A stretch of DNA of 64,000 nt from Pteria penguin (Eukaryota; Mollusca; Bivalvia; Pterioida; Pteriidae), in contig CM068581.1 in NCBI GenBank assembly GCA_035048485.1, positions 4,876,930-4,940,929 of the forward strand. Direction: 5' to 3'. The notes under the pieces were generated by a model that was not told the origin of the DNA, did not search any database, and saw nothing but the letters and a program-made list of their open reading frames with translations. This document shows positions 33,181 to 45,932 of the stretch, in pieces (position 1 is the stretch's first letter; each line of letters starts with the position of its first letter). The translations under genes were made by a program, and so were the position numbers.

Positions 33181-35201
33181 AGCTCACCTGAGCCAAAGAC
33201 TCAAGTGAGCTATAGTCATAGTGCGTCGTCCGTCGTCGTCCGTCGTTAACTTTTTCACATTTCCGACTTCTTCTCTGGAACTACATTGCAGATTTGGATC
33301 AAACTTTGTGTAAATGATGTACTCAAGGTCCCCTACTAAAATTGTGTTCGGGATCCAGATTCCCTCAGGGGTGGATCCAGGGCGGGACCAAAAGTGCCCA
33401 AAAGGGTACCCCTCTTCAAACATCTTCTTCTCCAGAACCAGTACATAAATGGTGAAACTAATTGCATTTCAACAATCTATAAAGATGGGTTTTTAAAAAT
33501 TGTGTTCGGGGTTAAGATCCATCAAATAGAAATTTACGCTTTTTTGACGTGTTTCTGGACTTAGTCATTTCAATGAAGAAAAGTGTCATGTTTTTCAGTT
33601 AATTGATATTGATGATTTCTTAATGACTATTTTGATCATAATTGTGGTAAGGATATATTATTGTGAAAGAATTTTGTCATTATCTCAATTTTTGGATTTT
33701 TTATGAATTTTTTAAGACTTCCAAAAAAAAAGTGGGGGGGGTTTGGCCATTTTTCACATTTTCAACTTTTTCTACAAAACCACATGAAAGATTTTAATGA
33801 AACATGGTATACATGAAGTACTAAAAGTCCTCTAACAATTTGGTAAATTTCATCCAAATTGGTTAACAGATAATGCCACCATGTCTAAAAGTAGGTCTCA
33901 CAATGGTACATATACCACTTGGTAATTGAAATATGGAGAGAAGCGGTTCAAATCCAGCTGTGGTCAAAAAAATGTTGTTTTTTTTTTTACACATCTAAAT
34001 AAGTTTTTAGATGTTTCTCAACACTCAACATATGAAATTAGGAATTTTACGTTTAAGACTTCCAAAACAAAAAAAGGGGGGGGGGGAATTGGCCATTTTT
34101 CACATTTTCAACTTTTTCTACAAAACTGTTTGAAGGATTTTAATAAATCTTGGTAGAAATAAGTCACTTATGATCCTCTTCAAATTCTGTTGTTTTCGTC
34201 CAGACTTCTTTACAGGTGGCGCCACCATAGTCAAAAGTAGGTCACAAAAGAGTTCCCTCCTTTAACAATATTCTTTTTCATACGGGCTGTATACAGAGAC
34301 AAACAGAATGTATAGAAATGATCTAGAGGGATGAGTGAAGACGTATTGTCATTTTGGTTCCCTTCCAAAATCAAATTTAAGAATTTTTTTTCGACATTTC
34401 TTTGGACTTGGTGATTCAATACAGAAAAAAAAAGTGTCATATTTCCTAGTTAATTGATAATGATGATTTCTTATGGACTACTGTGATCATAATTATGGTA
34501 AGGATTGTTACTTTGAAAGAATTTTGTCAATATCTCAATTTTTGGATTTTCTATGAATTTTTTAAGACTTCCAAATGAAGGTGTGTAGGAACAATTCAAT
34601 CACATTTTTCACTTCTGCTGTTATATCACATGAAAGATTTTAATGAAACATGGAATACATGAAGTACTAAAGGTCCTCTATCAATTTGGTAAATTTCATC
34701 CAAATTGGTTAACAGATAATGCCACCATGTCTAAAAAGCAGTTCTCACAATGGTACATATACCACTTGGTAATTGAATATGGAGAAATTATTTTTTTCAT
34801 TTCTTTACACATCTAAATAAGTTTTTAGATGTTTCTCAACACTCAACATATGAAATTAGGCAATTTTAAGTTAGATCTGGACAATATTTGAAACAATTGT
34901 TGTTCATGACCCAGACTTGAAATCAGTCAACAGAAGGCCCCACCTAAAGAAAATGACTAACTTGTTGCCCTGAATGACTTCTTGCAGAGACAAAGGAAAT
35001 GCTTAATATCAAAATCACCTGAATGGATGTGCAAAAAAGTGTTGTTTTTTATTCTAGCCTGAAATAAAATTTGACATATTTTCCACATCTGTGTTGACTT
35101 AGTCACATTAATGCAAAAATAAATGAATTCTTCCTTCATGCATGACTGATCATCTAGGTACTCAGGTGAGCGATATAGGCCCACTTGGGCCTCTTGTTTT
35201 G
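33181..35201 (+). mobile_element. large non-coding element with AGCTCACCTGAG inverted ends
   Basis: It begins AGCTCACCTGAGCCAAAGAC and ends CTCAGGTGAGCGATATAGGC ... GGCCTCTTGTTTT. GCTCACCTGAG at 33182 and CTCAGGTGAGC near 35160 are perfect inverted 11-mers. The interior holds two diverged copies of one block: GTGTCAT..TTTC.TAGTTAATTGAT, GATGATTTCTTA and TTTTTAAGACTTCCAA at about 33575-33730 and 34430-34580. AACAGATAATGCCACCATGT recurs at about 33864 and 34709. No transposase is seen. Family relatives lie at 20570, 23757, 37910, 43080, 57210, 57750 and 58180 (parts only). Confidence 0.75.
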
Positions 35202-36489
35202 CATAATGTTTTAACTAGTCTTAAGCAAGGGCTAAATTGCATTGTTGTCATAGCATGGGATCCATTCGTCCATTCATCATGTCTGTTAACTTTCAACTTT
35301 TAACATTATTAAAACGTTTGTTAAGAAAGCTTTATTGTTGCTATGAAATAAGCCTACTACACTGGCATTTGTTTTACAAACATGCTCTAGATAATTATTT
35401 GGTTATTATTTGACTGATTAGTTAATGGGGTATTCTGATGAGCACATGATGCAAGAGAAAATCTACAACTATTTATTTCGTTTATGGTATATAAGAATGA
35501 GTCAAGATAGAATAGAAAATAACAAAGCAGTTCCATGCTATGGGACATATCACACTTGGATTATTTGTAGTCTAGATCATTCCACTTCTTCCTTAAACAA
35601 ACAAAAAGGTCCTTGTTGGGCATATGTTTCAATTTTTAGGAGTAAGTTTTTCCAGGAAATGTGACAATTTAATTGTTATTATAAATGTGGTGTGATACTG
35701 ATCTTATATTTTGTGATCAAATTCCATCATATTTTGAAATAAAATTTACTCATATGATTCTTCAGAAACGTAACTTTCAACTTGATATTACTGTCATGAA
35801 ATGCACAAAAATCACCACATTTTGATACTCCTTATCCTTATATATTAGAGTTCATTCATTCACAATTAATTGACCTTGAACAGGAAAATAAAGGTCAATA
35901 AACAACATTAATATTAGCAGTCAGTGATTATTATTATGTTAATATTTATTGTCATATGTACCAAATATGTAGCTCCTGCAGCAACTGTTGACAGGTAGAT
36001 CATTTCACACCTCTTGTAAGAATAACTCTGTGAATATGGGAGAAATTCTATGATATTTCACAGATGGATTCCTTATGAACTTGGCTTTCATTTGGTACTA
36101 TCACATTTGATCTAGTGACCTTAACCTTCAACTTAGACATACTTTTCAAAATTATATTTCTTGAGCCATATTTCTTTGAGCAAAAGATAGACCTTTGATA
36201 TTTCACATATAGATTCCTTATGATCAGAGCTTTCATTCAAGTACTGTGACGTTTGGCCGAGTTACCAAACCTTTAACCAGGGCAATGACCTTGGACTTTA
36301 ACCTACTATTAAGAAACTTTAACGTGGGATATCTCTTTTGCACCACAAGGAACAGGACTTCAATATTTCACATATAGATTTTCCCTGACAAGAACTATAC
36401 TAGGGTCATGACTTTTTACCTAGTGACCTTGATTTGGATTTACTCTTACATTCCAAATATTTGCTTTGGCTCTGCACGTACCTTTTTAC
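35202..36489. other. intergenic with repeat fragments
   Basis: The stretch 35325-35392 repeats the AAGCTTT.TTGCTGCTATGAA ... ACAAACATGCTC end seen at 29083-29152. Phrases such as TTTCACATATAGATTCCTTATG recur near 36060, 36200 and 36365. No gene was recognised. Confidence 0.5.
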
Positions 36490-37435
36490 ACGCCCGTCAT
36501 TAGACGGGATGTATTATGTCATGGTGCTGACTGTCCATCTGACCGTCCAGGGTCATGTTTTCCCGACTTTTTTTGGTCGTCTTTCAAGATATTGAGTTGA
36601 AATTTGGTATATAGCTTTATATCAAGCGCCGTCAGTACCAGTTCGAGTTTTGTTACAATTGACCTACTTTTGACAGATTTATGGCCCTTGGACTTATAAA
36701 TTTCAAGATTTTTTCCAGAAATTCATTAAAAATCTATTTTTTGTCAAAACATTATGAAATTTCTCATGAAACAAGTAAAATGTACCAACTATCACATATG
36801 TTACGGTTTTTAATATCTTTCTCTTCATTTTTGAGAAAATTATAATTTTAGGGGGAGGGGGTGACCGTATGTCCTAGGTCATGTTTTCCGGACTTTTTTT
36901 TGCTGTCTTTAAAAATTTTAAGATATTGAGTTGAAATTTGGTATATAGCTTTATTCCAAGCGGCGTTAGTACCAATTCGAGTTTTGTTACGATTGACCTA
37001 CTTTTGACGGATTTATGGCCCTTGGACTTATAAATTTCAAGATTTTTTCAGAAATTCATTAAAAATCTATTTTTTGTCAAAACATGAAATTTATCATGAA
37101 ACAAGTAAAATGTACCAACTTCCACATATTTTACAGGTATTGATATCTTTTTCTTCAGTTTTGAGAAATTTATAATTTTAGGAGGGGGGGGGGGGAGCTT
37201 GTACTAAAAAATTTCAAGTTTTTTTTTGGCAGGTCAAGTTCCAAGATGGGTTGGATAGGACCATTTCTGCAGGAGTTATTGCCCTTGGACTTATTCCTAT
37301 GATAAAATGCTATGAAACGCAATTAACTTCAGTAAACGTCAGATGTTTTTCATGAAAATCATGCCAAATGCGAATTGATCCTATCCAAATTAAGCGACGG
37401 GCGTATTATGCCACGCTAGGTGTTGCTCTTGTTAA
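36490..37435 (+). mobile_element. non-coding element with CGCCCGTC inverted ends and internal duplication
   Basis: It starts ACACGCCCGTCATTAGACGG and ends GCGACGGGCGTATTATGCCA, so ACGCCCGTC and GACGGGCGT form inverted ends. Two tandem blocks of about 330 bp (about 36550-36850 and 36883-37180) share GATATTGAGTTGAAATTTGG, CGAGTTTTGTTACRATTGAC and GGCCCTTGGACTTATAAATT. A second start copy (GCCTGTCATAGACAGGATGT) is at 51389. Confidence 0.7.
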
Positions 37436-38898
37436 TATGATGAATTCAAATTTTGTAGACTTTCTGTGATTTTAGAAATTGGGTCCATTTGATTGGTAGA
37501 TATCAAACTAATTTACATTGACCTTGAAGTCTAGCAGCTGTAAGTCAAAAACTTCTTTTGAAAGTAAAGTCATTAACTGAGAAAATGTTTCAGACATCTT
37601 TTCAAATCCTTCTATTAAATGGTGAATTAATCACTGAGATTTGGATTTTATTGAGTTTTATTCTATTCAAAAATACAATCAAACCATCATGCATAACAAT
37701 TTCTATGAACTTTTTACAGTTGAATAATTTAAAACAAAATAATTGACATGAGCATTTTCTCAGTTTAGGGTCCTTGAACCCTGAAGCAGGGATTCATGAT
37801 TCTCTGAATCCACTTGTTATGCTGCTTTTTTTTTAACCTGCACCCATTTCCGGTGAGCTTTGTTTTCTTCTGACATCTCTTGTTAAAATTTGTTTTGAAG
37901 GTCATTGAGTCTAAGGCTCGAGTTAGATATTGTCATAGCATGCTGTGCATTATTTGTTTTAGGTTCAAGTTAGCTTTTGTCATGGAATGCTGTGCATCAT
38001 CTGTCCATTTGCCTTAAACTTTTCTCTTTTTCTGCTTCTTTTTCACAACTACAATAGGGATTTAGGTGAATTTTGGTAGAAATAGAGTACCCAAGATCCC
38101 CTTGAAGTGTTGTTGTTTTTCAACCTGATCCATCAAGAGGTGGATCCAGGACAGGACAACATAGGCCTATGAAGTTACCTCCTTGGACAAGCCTCAGACT
38201 GCACATATCAACACACTGATTGCATCAGAATGATCTAAAAAAAAATTAATGTCTTTAATTTTTTACATCTTTTGAAATTTCATTTGGGTCTTTTTGCACA
38301 TTTTCAGTCGATATAGTTCTTGCCCTAGCAGATTACTCCTTATGCAGTATGTAAATTTTCTGAATTTTATCTGATTTTATGAAATAAACGGGAAGAAATG
38401 GAATACAAATTAATTTTAAGGACATTTTGCAATTTCTTTAAAATCAAAAAGGGGGGAGGTTATACTTTTTTAAGTAATAGCAAAATTTGCTGGACTTCTT
38501 CACAATTGATTGAAAAATTTTAATGAAACTTGGTAAGAATGAAGTATTCAAAGTCTCCTTTATGTATTTTTCTTTTGGGCAGATCTCTAAAGCAGTGAAT
38601 CCAGGGTAAAGTGACCTAGGCCCAAGAGGGTGCTCTCCTTTGACAAAGTTCTTCTTCATACTGACTGCATAGGTCCACCTACTGATTGCATCTAAATGTT
38701 TTTGAAAGGTGTCACAAGAGGTGTTACTGATTTTCGTTCCGTTCTGACATAAAAATTTTGAAGTTTTTATTCTTTATATTTATGACTGTTTGGACATTTT
38801 CAGGTAATTTCTATGAATTTTCTCATGGCAGGTTGCACATAATGCATTTATCTTGTGTACTTTATCTGATTTTAAATAATTGTCATTGTTAAGAATTT
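37436..38898. repeat. intergenic with AGCTCACCTGAG-family remnants
   Basis: From about 37905 to 38700 the family order is visible, with changes: GAGTCTAAGGCTCGAGTTAG, AGAGGTGGATCCAGGACAGG, CAACATAGGCC and GAAACTTGGTAAGAATGAAG. There is no coding block with a recognised product. Confidence 0.55.
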
Positions 38899-39036
38899 GA
38901 TTGGTTGGTTGGTTGATTGGTGTTTTACGTCGCTTTCAACAATATTTCGGTTATATCGTGAGGTTACCAACCACTTAAACATAGTGGCGCAACCCGGGAA
39001 TCAAGCCAAGCGCTTAACCACTACACCAAGCCTGAA
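38899..39036 (-). mobile_element. tRNA-derived SINE (family B), shortened head, with target-site duplication
   Basis: The minus-strand copy has a (GGTT)n tail (about 38901-38920), CGTCGCTTTCAACAATATTT and a tRNA-like end AAGCGCTTAACCACTACACC. Part of the B-box side is deleted (AACCCGGGAATCAAGCCAAG). TTAAGAATTT flanks both sides (38889-38898, 39040-39049). Confidence 0.85.
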
Positions 39037-39049
39037 CTTTTAAGAATTT

Positions 39050-41279
39050 TAATGCAGAAATATTTTTAAAGATTTAAAAAAGGGGGGAAGGAGTGCAGAA
39101 CTATTTGTTGGAATTCTTCAGAGCATGACTTTATGATGGATTTCTTCTTCTAATCAATTAAAAGAATTGTCATAAAACTATGAATGAAGACTTGGTGTAC
39201 CTTACATGGAATATTACTGTTTTGGGTGGCTCTAGATTGGTCCATAATGTGGTGAAGTAGGTCCAGATTGATGCTTTGGTGTCGAGAAAGCTTAGAATGA
39301 TTACTTAGAATTAAAACTTTATGAATTAGAGTGCATTAGAATGGTGTATTTTGTTATTGATTCAATTCTGAATTAAAAATTCTGAAAAAGGATCCTCTCA
39401 TAAGAAAATCTTTTATTACTTTCTAACTTTTAATGTTGGCCTTCATGTTGGAACCATAAAAAGATAGGGCTTCCATATATCATATGTGGGCTCCTTGCAT
39501 GGGACAAGACTTTTCCATTGATACTATCTCCATTAATCTTTGACATTCTAAGCTTGACCTTCAGATTAGAATTTTGTTGCCTCTGGGAAAACAGTGTTTT
39601 ACAAACACGGTGTTAAATTGTTGTTGCTGAGTGAACTCAACATCCATCAGTAATGACATATTCTGAAGATGTTGGATGTCTCCTTCAGATTTTGAATAGG
39701 ACAAATGTTTGAAATTTAGGGTACATTGTATGATGATTCATGTCATTTTGTGACTTTAAAATGTTTGTGCAATGCCATTGTTGTTATTTTATCATAATTA
39801 TTCATATTATACATGTAAACTCACCACTTTTGGAACAAAAGCTTTAAATGTATCCATGCGATGTTTACATTTCCATATAATTGTGAGGTATATTATTGGC
39901 TGTGTACTTATTTTAACACAACCAAATTATAGCACAAAGTTTTGAAAAAAAAAGGTTTGTCATTTATATACCGGTAATCAAATGTGTGCTTGTCCCGGTG
40001 AAGACATTGGTATTAGCAACATGGTGGATTACCACAAATAGGACAACACTTACTCTACTGAAATATGAAATATGAATCGGGCTAAAACAAGAACATTCTC
40101 GTCCAAGCCATAATCAACTCGGTTCAGATTTCTCTTAGATTTATTGTACTTGAATTTAGAATTGAAATTTCTGTATGAAATTATATTTAACAATTGCATC
40201 AATTTTTGTAGTAAAGAATTAAAAATCTTGTCTTTTCAATTTTGTTGATACTTAAAATTACTTTTTAAAAGAGAGCCATTGTCTCAGTAAAGACATTATT
40301 TTTGTTGTATGTCCTTTGTTTTTGTTGATTTTGAATCAAGGGACCTGTTGTTGAATATTATTGCAGATGTATTCGTGAAATTTTGTGTCACATTCCATTG
40401 TTGTTGAATCGTTTTGTATCTTAATTGTTAAATGCATTTTCTCTTTCATTATAACAATTCTCAAGACCATCATGTATATTTTTCTTGTTTTAAAATTTAA
40501 TCAAAATTAAACTTGCAATACCGTTAACCGTCCTTGATTTTAAACTTCAAGAGTCCAAGAAATTGTTGAAATTATCTAAAGTTTAAATTAAAATGTGAAA
40601 AGTGCTTCAGTACATTGGATTTAATGTGTTATTAATAACTTTTCAGTATATTTCCTTACCAAATTACTCAAACTTATCTTATGTGTTTGCAAATTATGTG
40701 TGAATAAAAGTTGATTATGGAATTCACATTTGAAATATTTCACATCAAAAATTTGAGAAAATTCATTTGTGTTTCTCATGAGAGTTTTATAAACTTGCAT
40801 GTGAAATTTTCCACATGTGATTTTATTTACATGTAAAGGAAACTACATGTATATAATTGATAAAAAAATATAACTTAATTTTCAACAAGTAGGCACACTT
40901 TATACTTAATATTTATTGACTGTTTTTGTGCTTTCTATTAACTCTACATTATATACATTAGTACACAAAGTGCATAAGTATAAAATTGATTATCCATTTA
41001 TTGAGAATATTAATTACATGTATTTTTAATTACCGGTAATCCCTAGAAGTGAAAATAAATGATGTGGCCTTCATAGATTGATCAACTCTCAGAAGAGGAC
41101 TTTAACTTATATACATGTATCAAGATCAACTCTACTCTAGTCAATAGAAAAAAAAGTTTTGTGTGGCTCATATGAGGTTTAAATGTATGACCTGAATCCC
41201 CTTCCAATATTGCCACCAATATGGGTTTATATGGAATTAAGTTGTTAATAACATTAAAGTTCATTAGACTCCAAATATT
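39050..41279. other. intergenic, nothing coding recognised
   Basis: AT-rich, with few recognised repeats in 39600-41250. This would suit a long 3' UTR or a gap between genes. Several AATAAA words occur, but none can be tied to a gene from sequence alone. Confidence 0.35.
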
Positions 41280-41440
41280 ATTAACACTTCAGATTAAACT
41301 GTTAATAACACTTCAGTATCTAGGAATTAATCTGGAATGAAATGTTTCAATAACAATTCAGTACATTTGAAGTAAACTGTTAACATATCACTTAAGTACA
41401 TTGGAATATACTGTTAATAACACTTAAGTACATTGGAATT
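41280..41440. repeat. degenerate ~36-bp tandem repeat, about 5 copies
   Basis: Variants of CTGTTAATAACACTTCAGTA + CATTGGAAT follow one another with increasing divergence. Confidence 0.65.
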
Positions 41441-41638
41441 GACCCTTCCATTTATGTGCGAAAAATTGTTAAATCGCATGACGTCACATTACTTTACACC
41501 TCGGACAAGCAGAAAATGTATTGTGACATCGCGAAATTCAATAGATATTCCACTAAATTGATAGGTCAATTAAACTATTAACTGTTGTTTATTTTTCACC
41601 AAGTACGTTTGAACAAAATATTAAAAACAAGTTTAATT

Positions 41639-41714
41639 TGACTATAACTTGAGCTACCCATGATGTGGAAGTAATTTGACTATAACCTGAGTTACCCATG
41701 ATGTGGAAGTAAAT
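41639..41714. repeat. 38-bp tandem duplication
   Basis: TGACTATAACTTGAGCTACC + CATGATGTGGAAGTAA is followed directly by a second copy with two changes. Confidence 0.85.
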
Positions 41715-42159
41715 GAGCATAAAAAATGTCAGTGTGCAATGTAAGCTCTCAAATCAGTATTTAGCATGGGTAGAACAAAAACTTGTAATCTTGTTCATAA
41801 GTTCCTGCATAGACTGTTTGTATTTTTTTATCAGATCAACATGAAATTGTGTATTGATAGATTTATTTATTTAAATTCTTTTGTTTTAAACGTTGCTGAT
41901 TTCTAACTATGAATTTAGTACTGTTTTCAGTGTCTTTATGTGTGTTATTGTATGTGATAACTTTTTGTATTAAATTTCTGATTTTTTATTGATGAAAAAT
42001 AAATGTTATGACAGATGTTTACATTGTCATTGTAAACGATGCATCATGACCTAGAGTCAGACAGGCATCTTTTAGTAATCAGGTAATCTAGCCAGTCGTT
42101 AGTGCCCATCCAAGTGTAGGGCAAGTCCAAATCCAGGTCCAAGTCTGGGCTACCTCTCT

Positions 42160-42552
42160 GCTATTGATGAATCAATCTGATTAAAACCATATCTTTATTC
42201 TGCTTCTCTATTTGTCCCATTGCGGATAAAGATCTGGCGTAAAGGGTCATGTTCTGGTGAACTCTGATTTCCAGCCAATCAGTGGATCGGCTACAAAATC
42301 CTAGGAATGAAATTAACATCCCCAGCGTGCGTGACCCACAAGGTAGATTTTGAACAGTGTTTGTTACATATTGCTTCACCATCACGTGCCTAGCCGAGTC
42401 ATTGATTGGCTATGGTAAATAACGGTTTCGGTGACTGAAACGTCATCAGAGTTCACCAGAATATGAAACCTTACGGGGTTTCACCAGATCTTTATCGGCA
42501 ATGGCACAAATAGAGAAGCGGGATAAAGATATGGTTTTAATAAGATTGTTGA
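42160..42552. mobile_element. foldback/MITE-like element, ~100-bp inverted arms
   Basis: The left arm (about 42175-42275) reads TTAAAACCATATCTTTATTC, CTTCTCTATTTGT.CCATTG, GATAAAGATCTGG and TTCTGGTGAACTCTGA. The right arm (about 42445-42545) is its reverse complement with small changes. No coding potential. Confidence 0.85.
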
Positions 42553-43373
42553 TGAATGGATCTTGATCAAATTTCGCACAAATACCATGATTTATGGGTG
42601 TATCATGATCTGACCCTATGTCATATCTACAATTCTTAAGATTACAGAAGAAACTTATTTGGAAATTACCGGTATGTTTGGGCTACATAGTAACCTGCCA
42701 GTGGAATAAATGATTATTGAAGATGAAGGATGGCTGAAGGGGAGGATGAAGTCCATTAAAAAGTGTGTCTGATGGTGCCGATTACAACGAAATCCAGTCG
42801 AACAAATCAGAATTATCTAAATGGAAGATGAAAAATTGTGATATAATTATAACTATGTGCTTCATTCTGAAATAAACATTTTGCCACTTTTCATTTCATA
42901 AAATACTTGTTCCTAAATTGTCATATTCTCCAGTTTCTCAAGTCAGCAAAGAATGTCCGTTTTGGTTCTCTTGGCTTATCTGGCTAAAACTTCATTTGCT
43001 TTTATATTTGGTTCAATTCTGAAATAAATGTTTTGTCACATTTTAAATGATGCTAAATACAAAACTTTTTATACTTTCTATCATATGTTTCAGGTCAGCA
43101 GACAAAACGCATTTTGGACCTCTTGTTTTCATTTTTTAAGATGGGGGTAGCACACATTTTAGCTCTTTGTGGGCCTGTTGAAATGCATTTTAATACAGAA
43201 ATGTTCAAATCAGCTAGCTTGGTCTTTAATGTAGAATGCGCATGAGCTTCTCATTGTTGTCATTATTATTCCTGGCTCCAGTTCTGGTTAATACAAGGCG
43301 TGTCCCAATGTCGGTGACATTTCTCGAGGTACTCCGATTTCAGCTTGCACGAGACGCTGCTGATCTCCATAAT

Positions 43374-43654
43374 AATCCCCCTATTCTGAAGCAATTATAT
43401 GGATTATCGTAACACAATTAGTCTAATAGACCATATTCCGATTTTGATAATTGCTGTCTTTTTGTCCGAGCTAATACCTTTTGGCGTTGTTTTTCATAGT
43501 GACGTTATAATGAATCTATGTCATGCGATATGACGTAACTATAAAAAACAACGCCAAAATGTATCAGCTCAGACAAAAAGACAGCAATTATCAAAATCGG
43601 AATATGGTCTATTGTGTTACGTTAAGCCATATAACTCTTTCAGAATACGGGGAT
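43374..43654. mobile_element. near-palindromic foldback element, ~120-bp arms
   Basis: The left arm from ATCCCCCTATTCTGAAGCAA through CATATTCCGATTTTGATAAT to GGCGTTGTTTTTCATAGT (43498) pairs with the right arm from ACGTAACTATAAAAAACAAC (43532) to CTCTTTCAGAATACGGGGAT. The unpaired centre is only about 25-30 bp. Confidence 0.9.
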
Positions 43655-44183
43655 TCCGTCCTTAATTAATTCCGCCGAGGATATGTGGTGAAAGTATTCT
43701 TATTCCCGAAGAACAAATTTGTGGGAAGATTCTCCGAACTCTAGTTTCGCTGCTTTGCAATACACTCCAATAACAGTATCTAATAACCTACTGAGAGGTT
43801 TTGTGTCAGGATGATAGTTTTCGATCGACTGGTCAGAGAATGATCTCATTGTAGACATAGCAAATACATGTAACAACCCGATTGATGTTACATGTTATGC
43901 CTACTCGCCTAAAATAAAATATACTTTAACTGGGTGTAAAAGCGGCCCTCAAAAGAGTGAATAATTTAACTAATAAGTGACCTTTACCTGTATGACAAAA
44001 CTACCTGTATTTATTTTTATTCATTGATACTCTTACGAGAATAAGTACTTGACGGTACTTAAATTTCATTGAAATAAGATTCAACTTATGAAATATTGAA
44101 AATAGATAAATTTCTGAATAAAAAAAGGAAAAAATCATTTATTTTCCGAGCATATTTCAATTTTAAAATAAACTAAATAAGCA

Positions 44184-44370
44184 CTATGGACCCTTTCGAC
44201 GTTACTGCGGGACTATCATTATGGTTGGCAAATGATAACGTTTCCCATAAAAATTATGACGTCATAATGAAACATTGATTGTCTCTGACGTCATATTGCG
44301 GGAACAGTTGTCATATTTTTGCAAACCAAAATGCTGGATAGTCCCGCAGTAACGTCGAAAGGATCTATAG
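44184..44370. mobile_element. 187-bp MITE with 34-bp inverted ends and two CRE palindromes
   Basis: The ends read CTATGGACCCTTTCGACGTT... and, on the other strand, CTATAGATCCTTTCGACGTT..., and match through CTGCGGGACTATC. Two perfect TGACGTCA palindromes lie inside at 44257-44264 and 44286-44293. No transposase. Confidence 0.88.
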
Positions 44371-45633
44371 TATATTTCGTGCTTTTACCATAACTTTAAG
44401 GCCGCATATTGCAATGCCTAGCTTGAAAATCCTAAAATTAACATATTGTAATAATGTCATAACATGTGTCCTTCGACAATACAATAAATGTACATTCTTT
44501 TTTACATGCTTGACACAAGTTGCCCATTTAAGAACATTTCATCAACGTTAGTGAAAGTGCTATCAGAATAAAGTTGATCAATCATGTAGATCTAATCTTT
44601 CAAACACATGTTCATGAGTTATTAAACAAACGTGTCACCACGTAATGTTCATTCCATCAGCGCTATAGGGCCTATCACATTTGGTGTCCGGCCTGCCTCG
44701 ATGTTTGAATGTTTTAATATTTTATAAAAGCGCAATGGCATAATAGAACGTTTAGTCCAGTCAAAATAGACAAAAAGGGACGGTTCTTGCAGCTAATTGC
44801 AACAGAGGCCTTCTTTATGTTGTCATTTTCATGTTATTTTATGATGTACAAAACAGATACCACAATGTAGATCAATGTATTTTAAATGCAATTAATTCCT
44901 TTCATATTACTTGATCGAAATGGACTGAAAAATGTAATATGAATATAAATAAAACCCCAAACTATTATCATTCGATAGATTATTACACAATTATTTCAGT
45001 CAGATACTGGATGATGTATGCTTAAAAAATTTCATAACATTGAATAAAGAAATTGTATTTAGAAAAAAAACATCATCATAGAAGTGACGTAAATGTGTAA
45101 TTATAATTATGGAGATGTAAAATTCGCATATAAAGGGGGGTTGCAGTTTCCCATGACTAATGTTTTATGTTTTGCACTATACCGTCTGGAAAGGGGGGGT
45201 TGCAACCCATGAAACAGCCCCCTCCTAAATCCGCCGATGACGGTGATGTGGTAGACTGGTACACGATAATTTTGTATAGATATATGCATGCACAGAGTGC
45301 TAGCTCTTGTCTGAATCCATATTTAGAATTTTCTTGAAAAGGAAAGTATTTTGCTCATAATTATGTAATGTCATGTTCATTGCTATTTTTGTATAGTAAC
45401 TATACAGTCATTATTCTCTGTAAGAATCCCGTTGTCTGATTGTCTATGTTTGTCTGTCTGTCTGTTAGAAATCACATTATGAAGAAAGGAGAAAACATAG
45501 AGCACTAAATCTCTCTCTAGTAACAAATAGTCAGTCAAACCTTCAGTGTCTATAGCTTTATAGAAATATCATACTCCCACGATTCATTTATTATATTGTG
45601 AGGTTTCAATGTTACATCAGTCAGATGTTTTTA
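44371..45633. other. intergenic, nothing recognised
   Basis: AT-rich with no supported gene. A fragment around 45130-45235 (GGGGGGTTGCAGTTTCCCAT / GGGGGGGTTGCAACCCATGA) repeats a short phrase. Confidence 0.35.
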
Positions 45634-45647
45634 TTTCTGCTTTAAAG

Positions 45648-45921
45648 TCGGCGTGGCCTAGTGGTATCGCGTCGGACTCCTGATCGGGAGGCCGGGGTTC
45701 GAGTCCCGCTCTAGTCATGCTGGTGTTCTGTCTTTCGGATGAGACAGTAAAAACCGAGGCCCCGTGTCGTGGTATGCATGGCACGTTAAAGATCCCTCAC
45801 TGCTTCGGGTGGGTCCGTTGCAAAGGTCAAAAATTGTATGCCCCGCATCAGGCAGATGCCGTCACCATATCCGTGAAATATTCGTGGTGTGACGTTAAAC
45901 AAAACCAATCAATCAATCAAT
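45648..45921 (+). mobile_element. tRNA-derived SINE (family A), full length with target-site duplication
   Basis: The head is GTCGGCGTGGCCTAGTGGTA with B box GGGTTCGAGTCC. The body is GTTCTGTCTTTCGGATGAGA ... GGCAGATGCCGTCACCATAT ... GTGACGTTAAACAAAACC, and the tail is (AATC)n. TTCTGCTTT flanks both sides (45635-45643, 45924-45932). The head resembles a different tRNA from the other family A copies. Confidence 0.88.
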
Positions 45922-45932
45922 AGTTCTGCTTT

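Noticed and set aside
35425..35664. 79-residue + frame
   Set aside because: No recognisable protein, no splice context, AT-rich intergenic sequence.
40360..40440. A TTATTGCAG acceptor followed by a short frame as a possible last exon of the BCL2L13-like gene
   Set aside because: The phase can be made to fit, but the product is not a membrane anchor and resembles nothing in the family.
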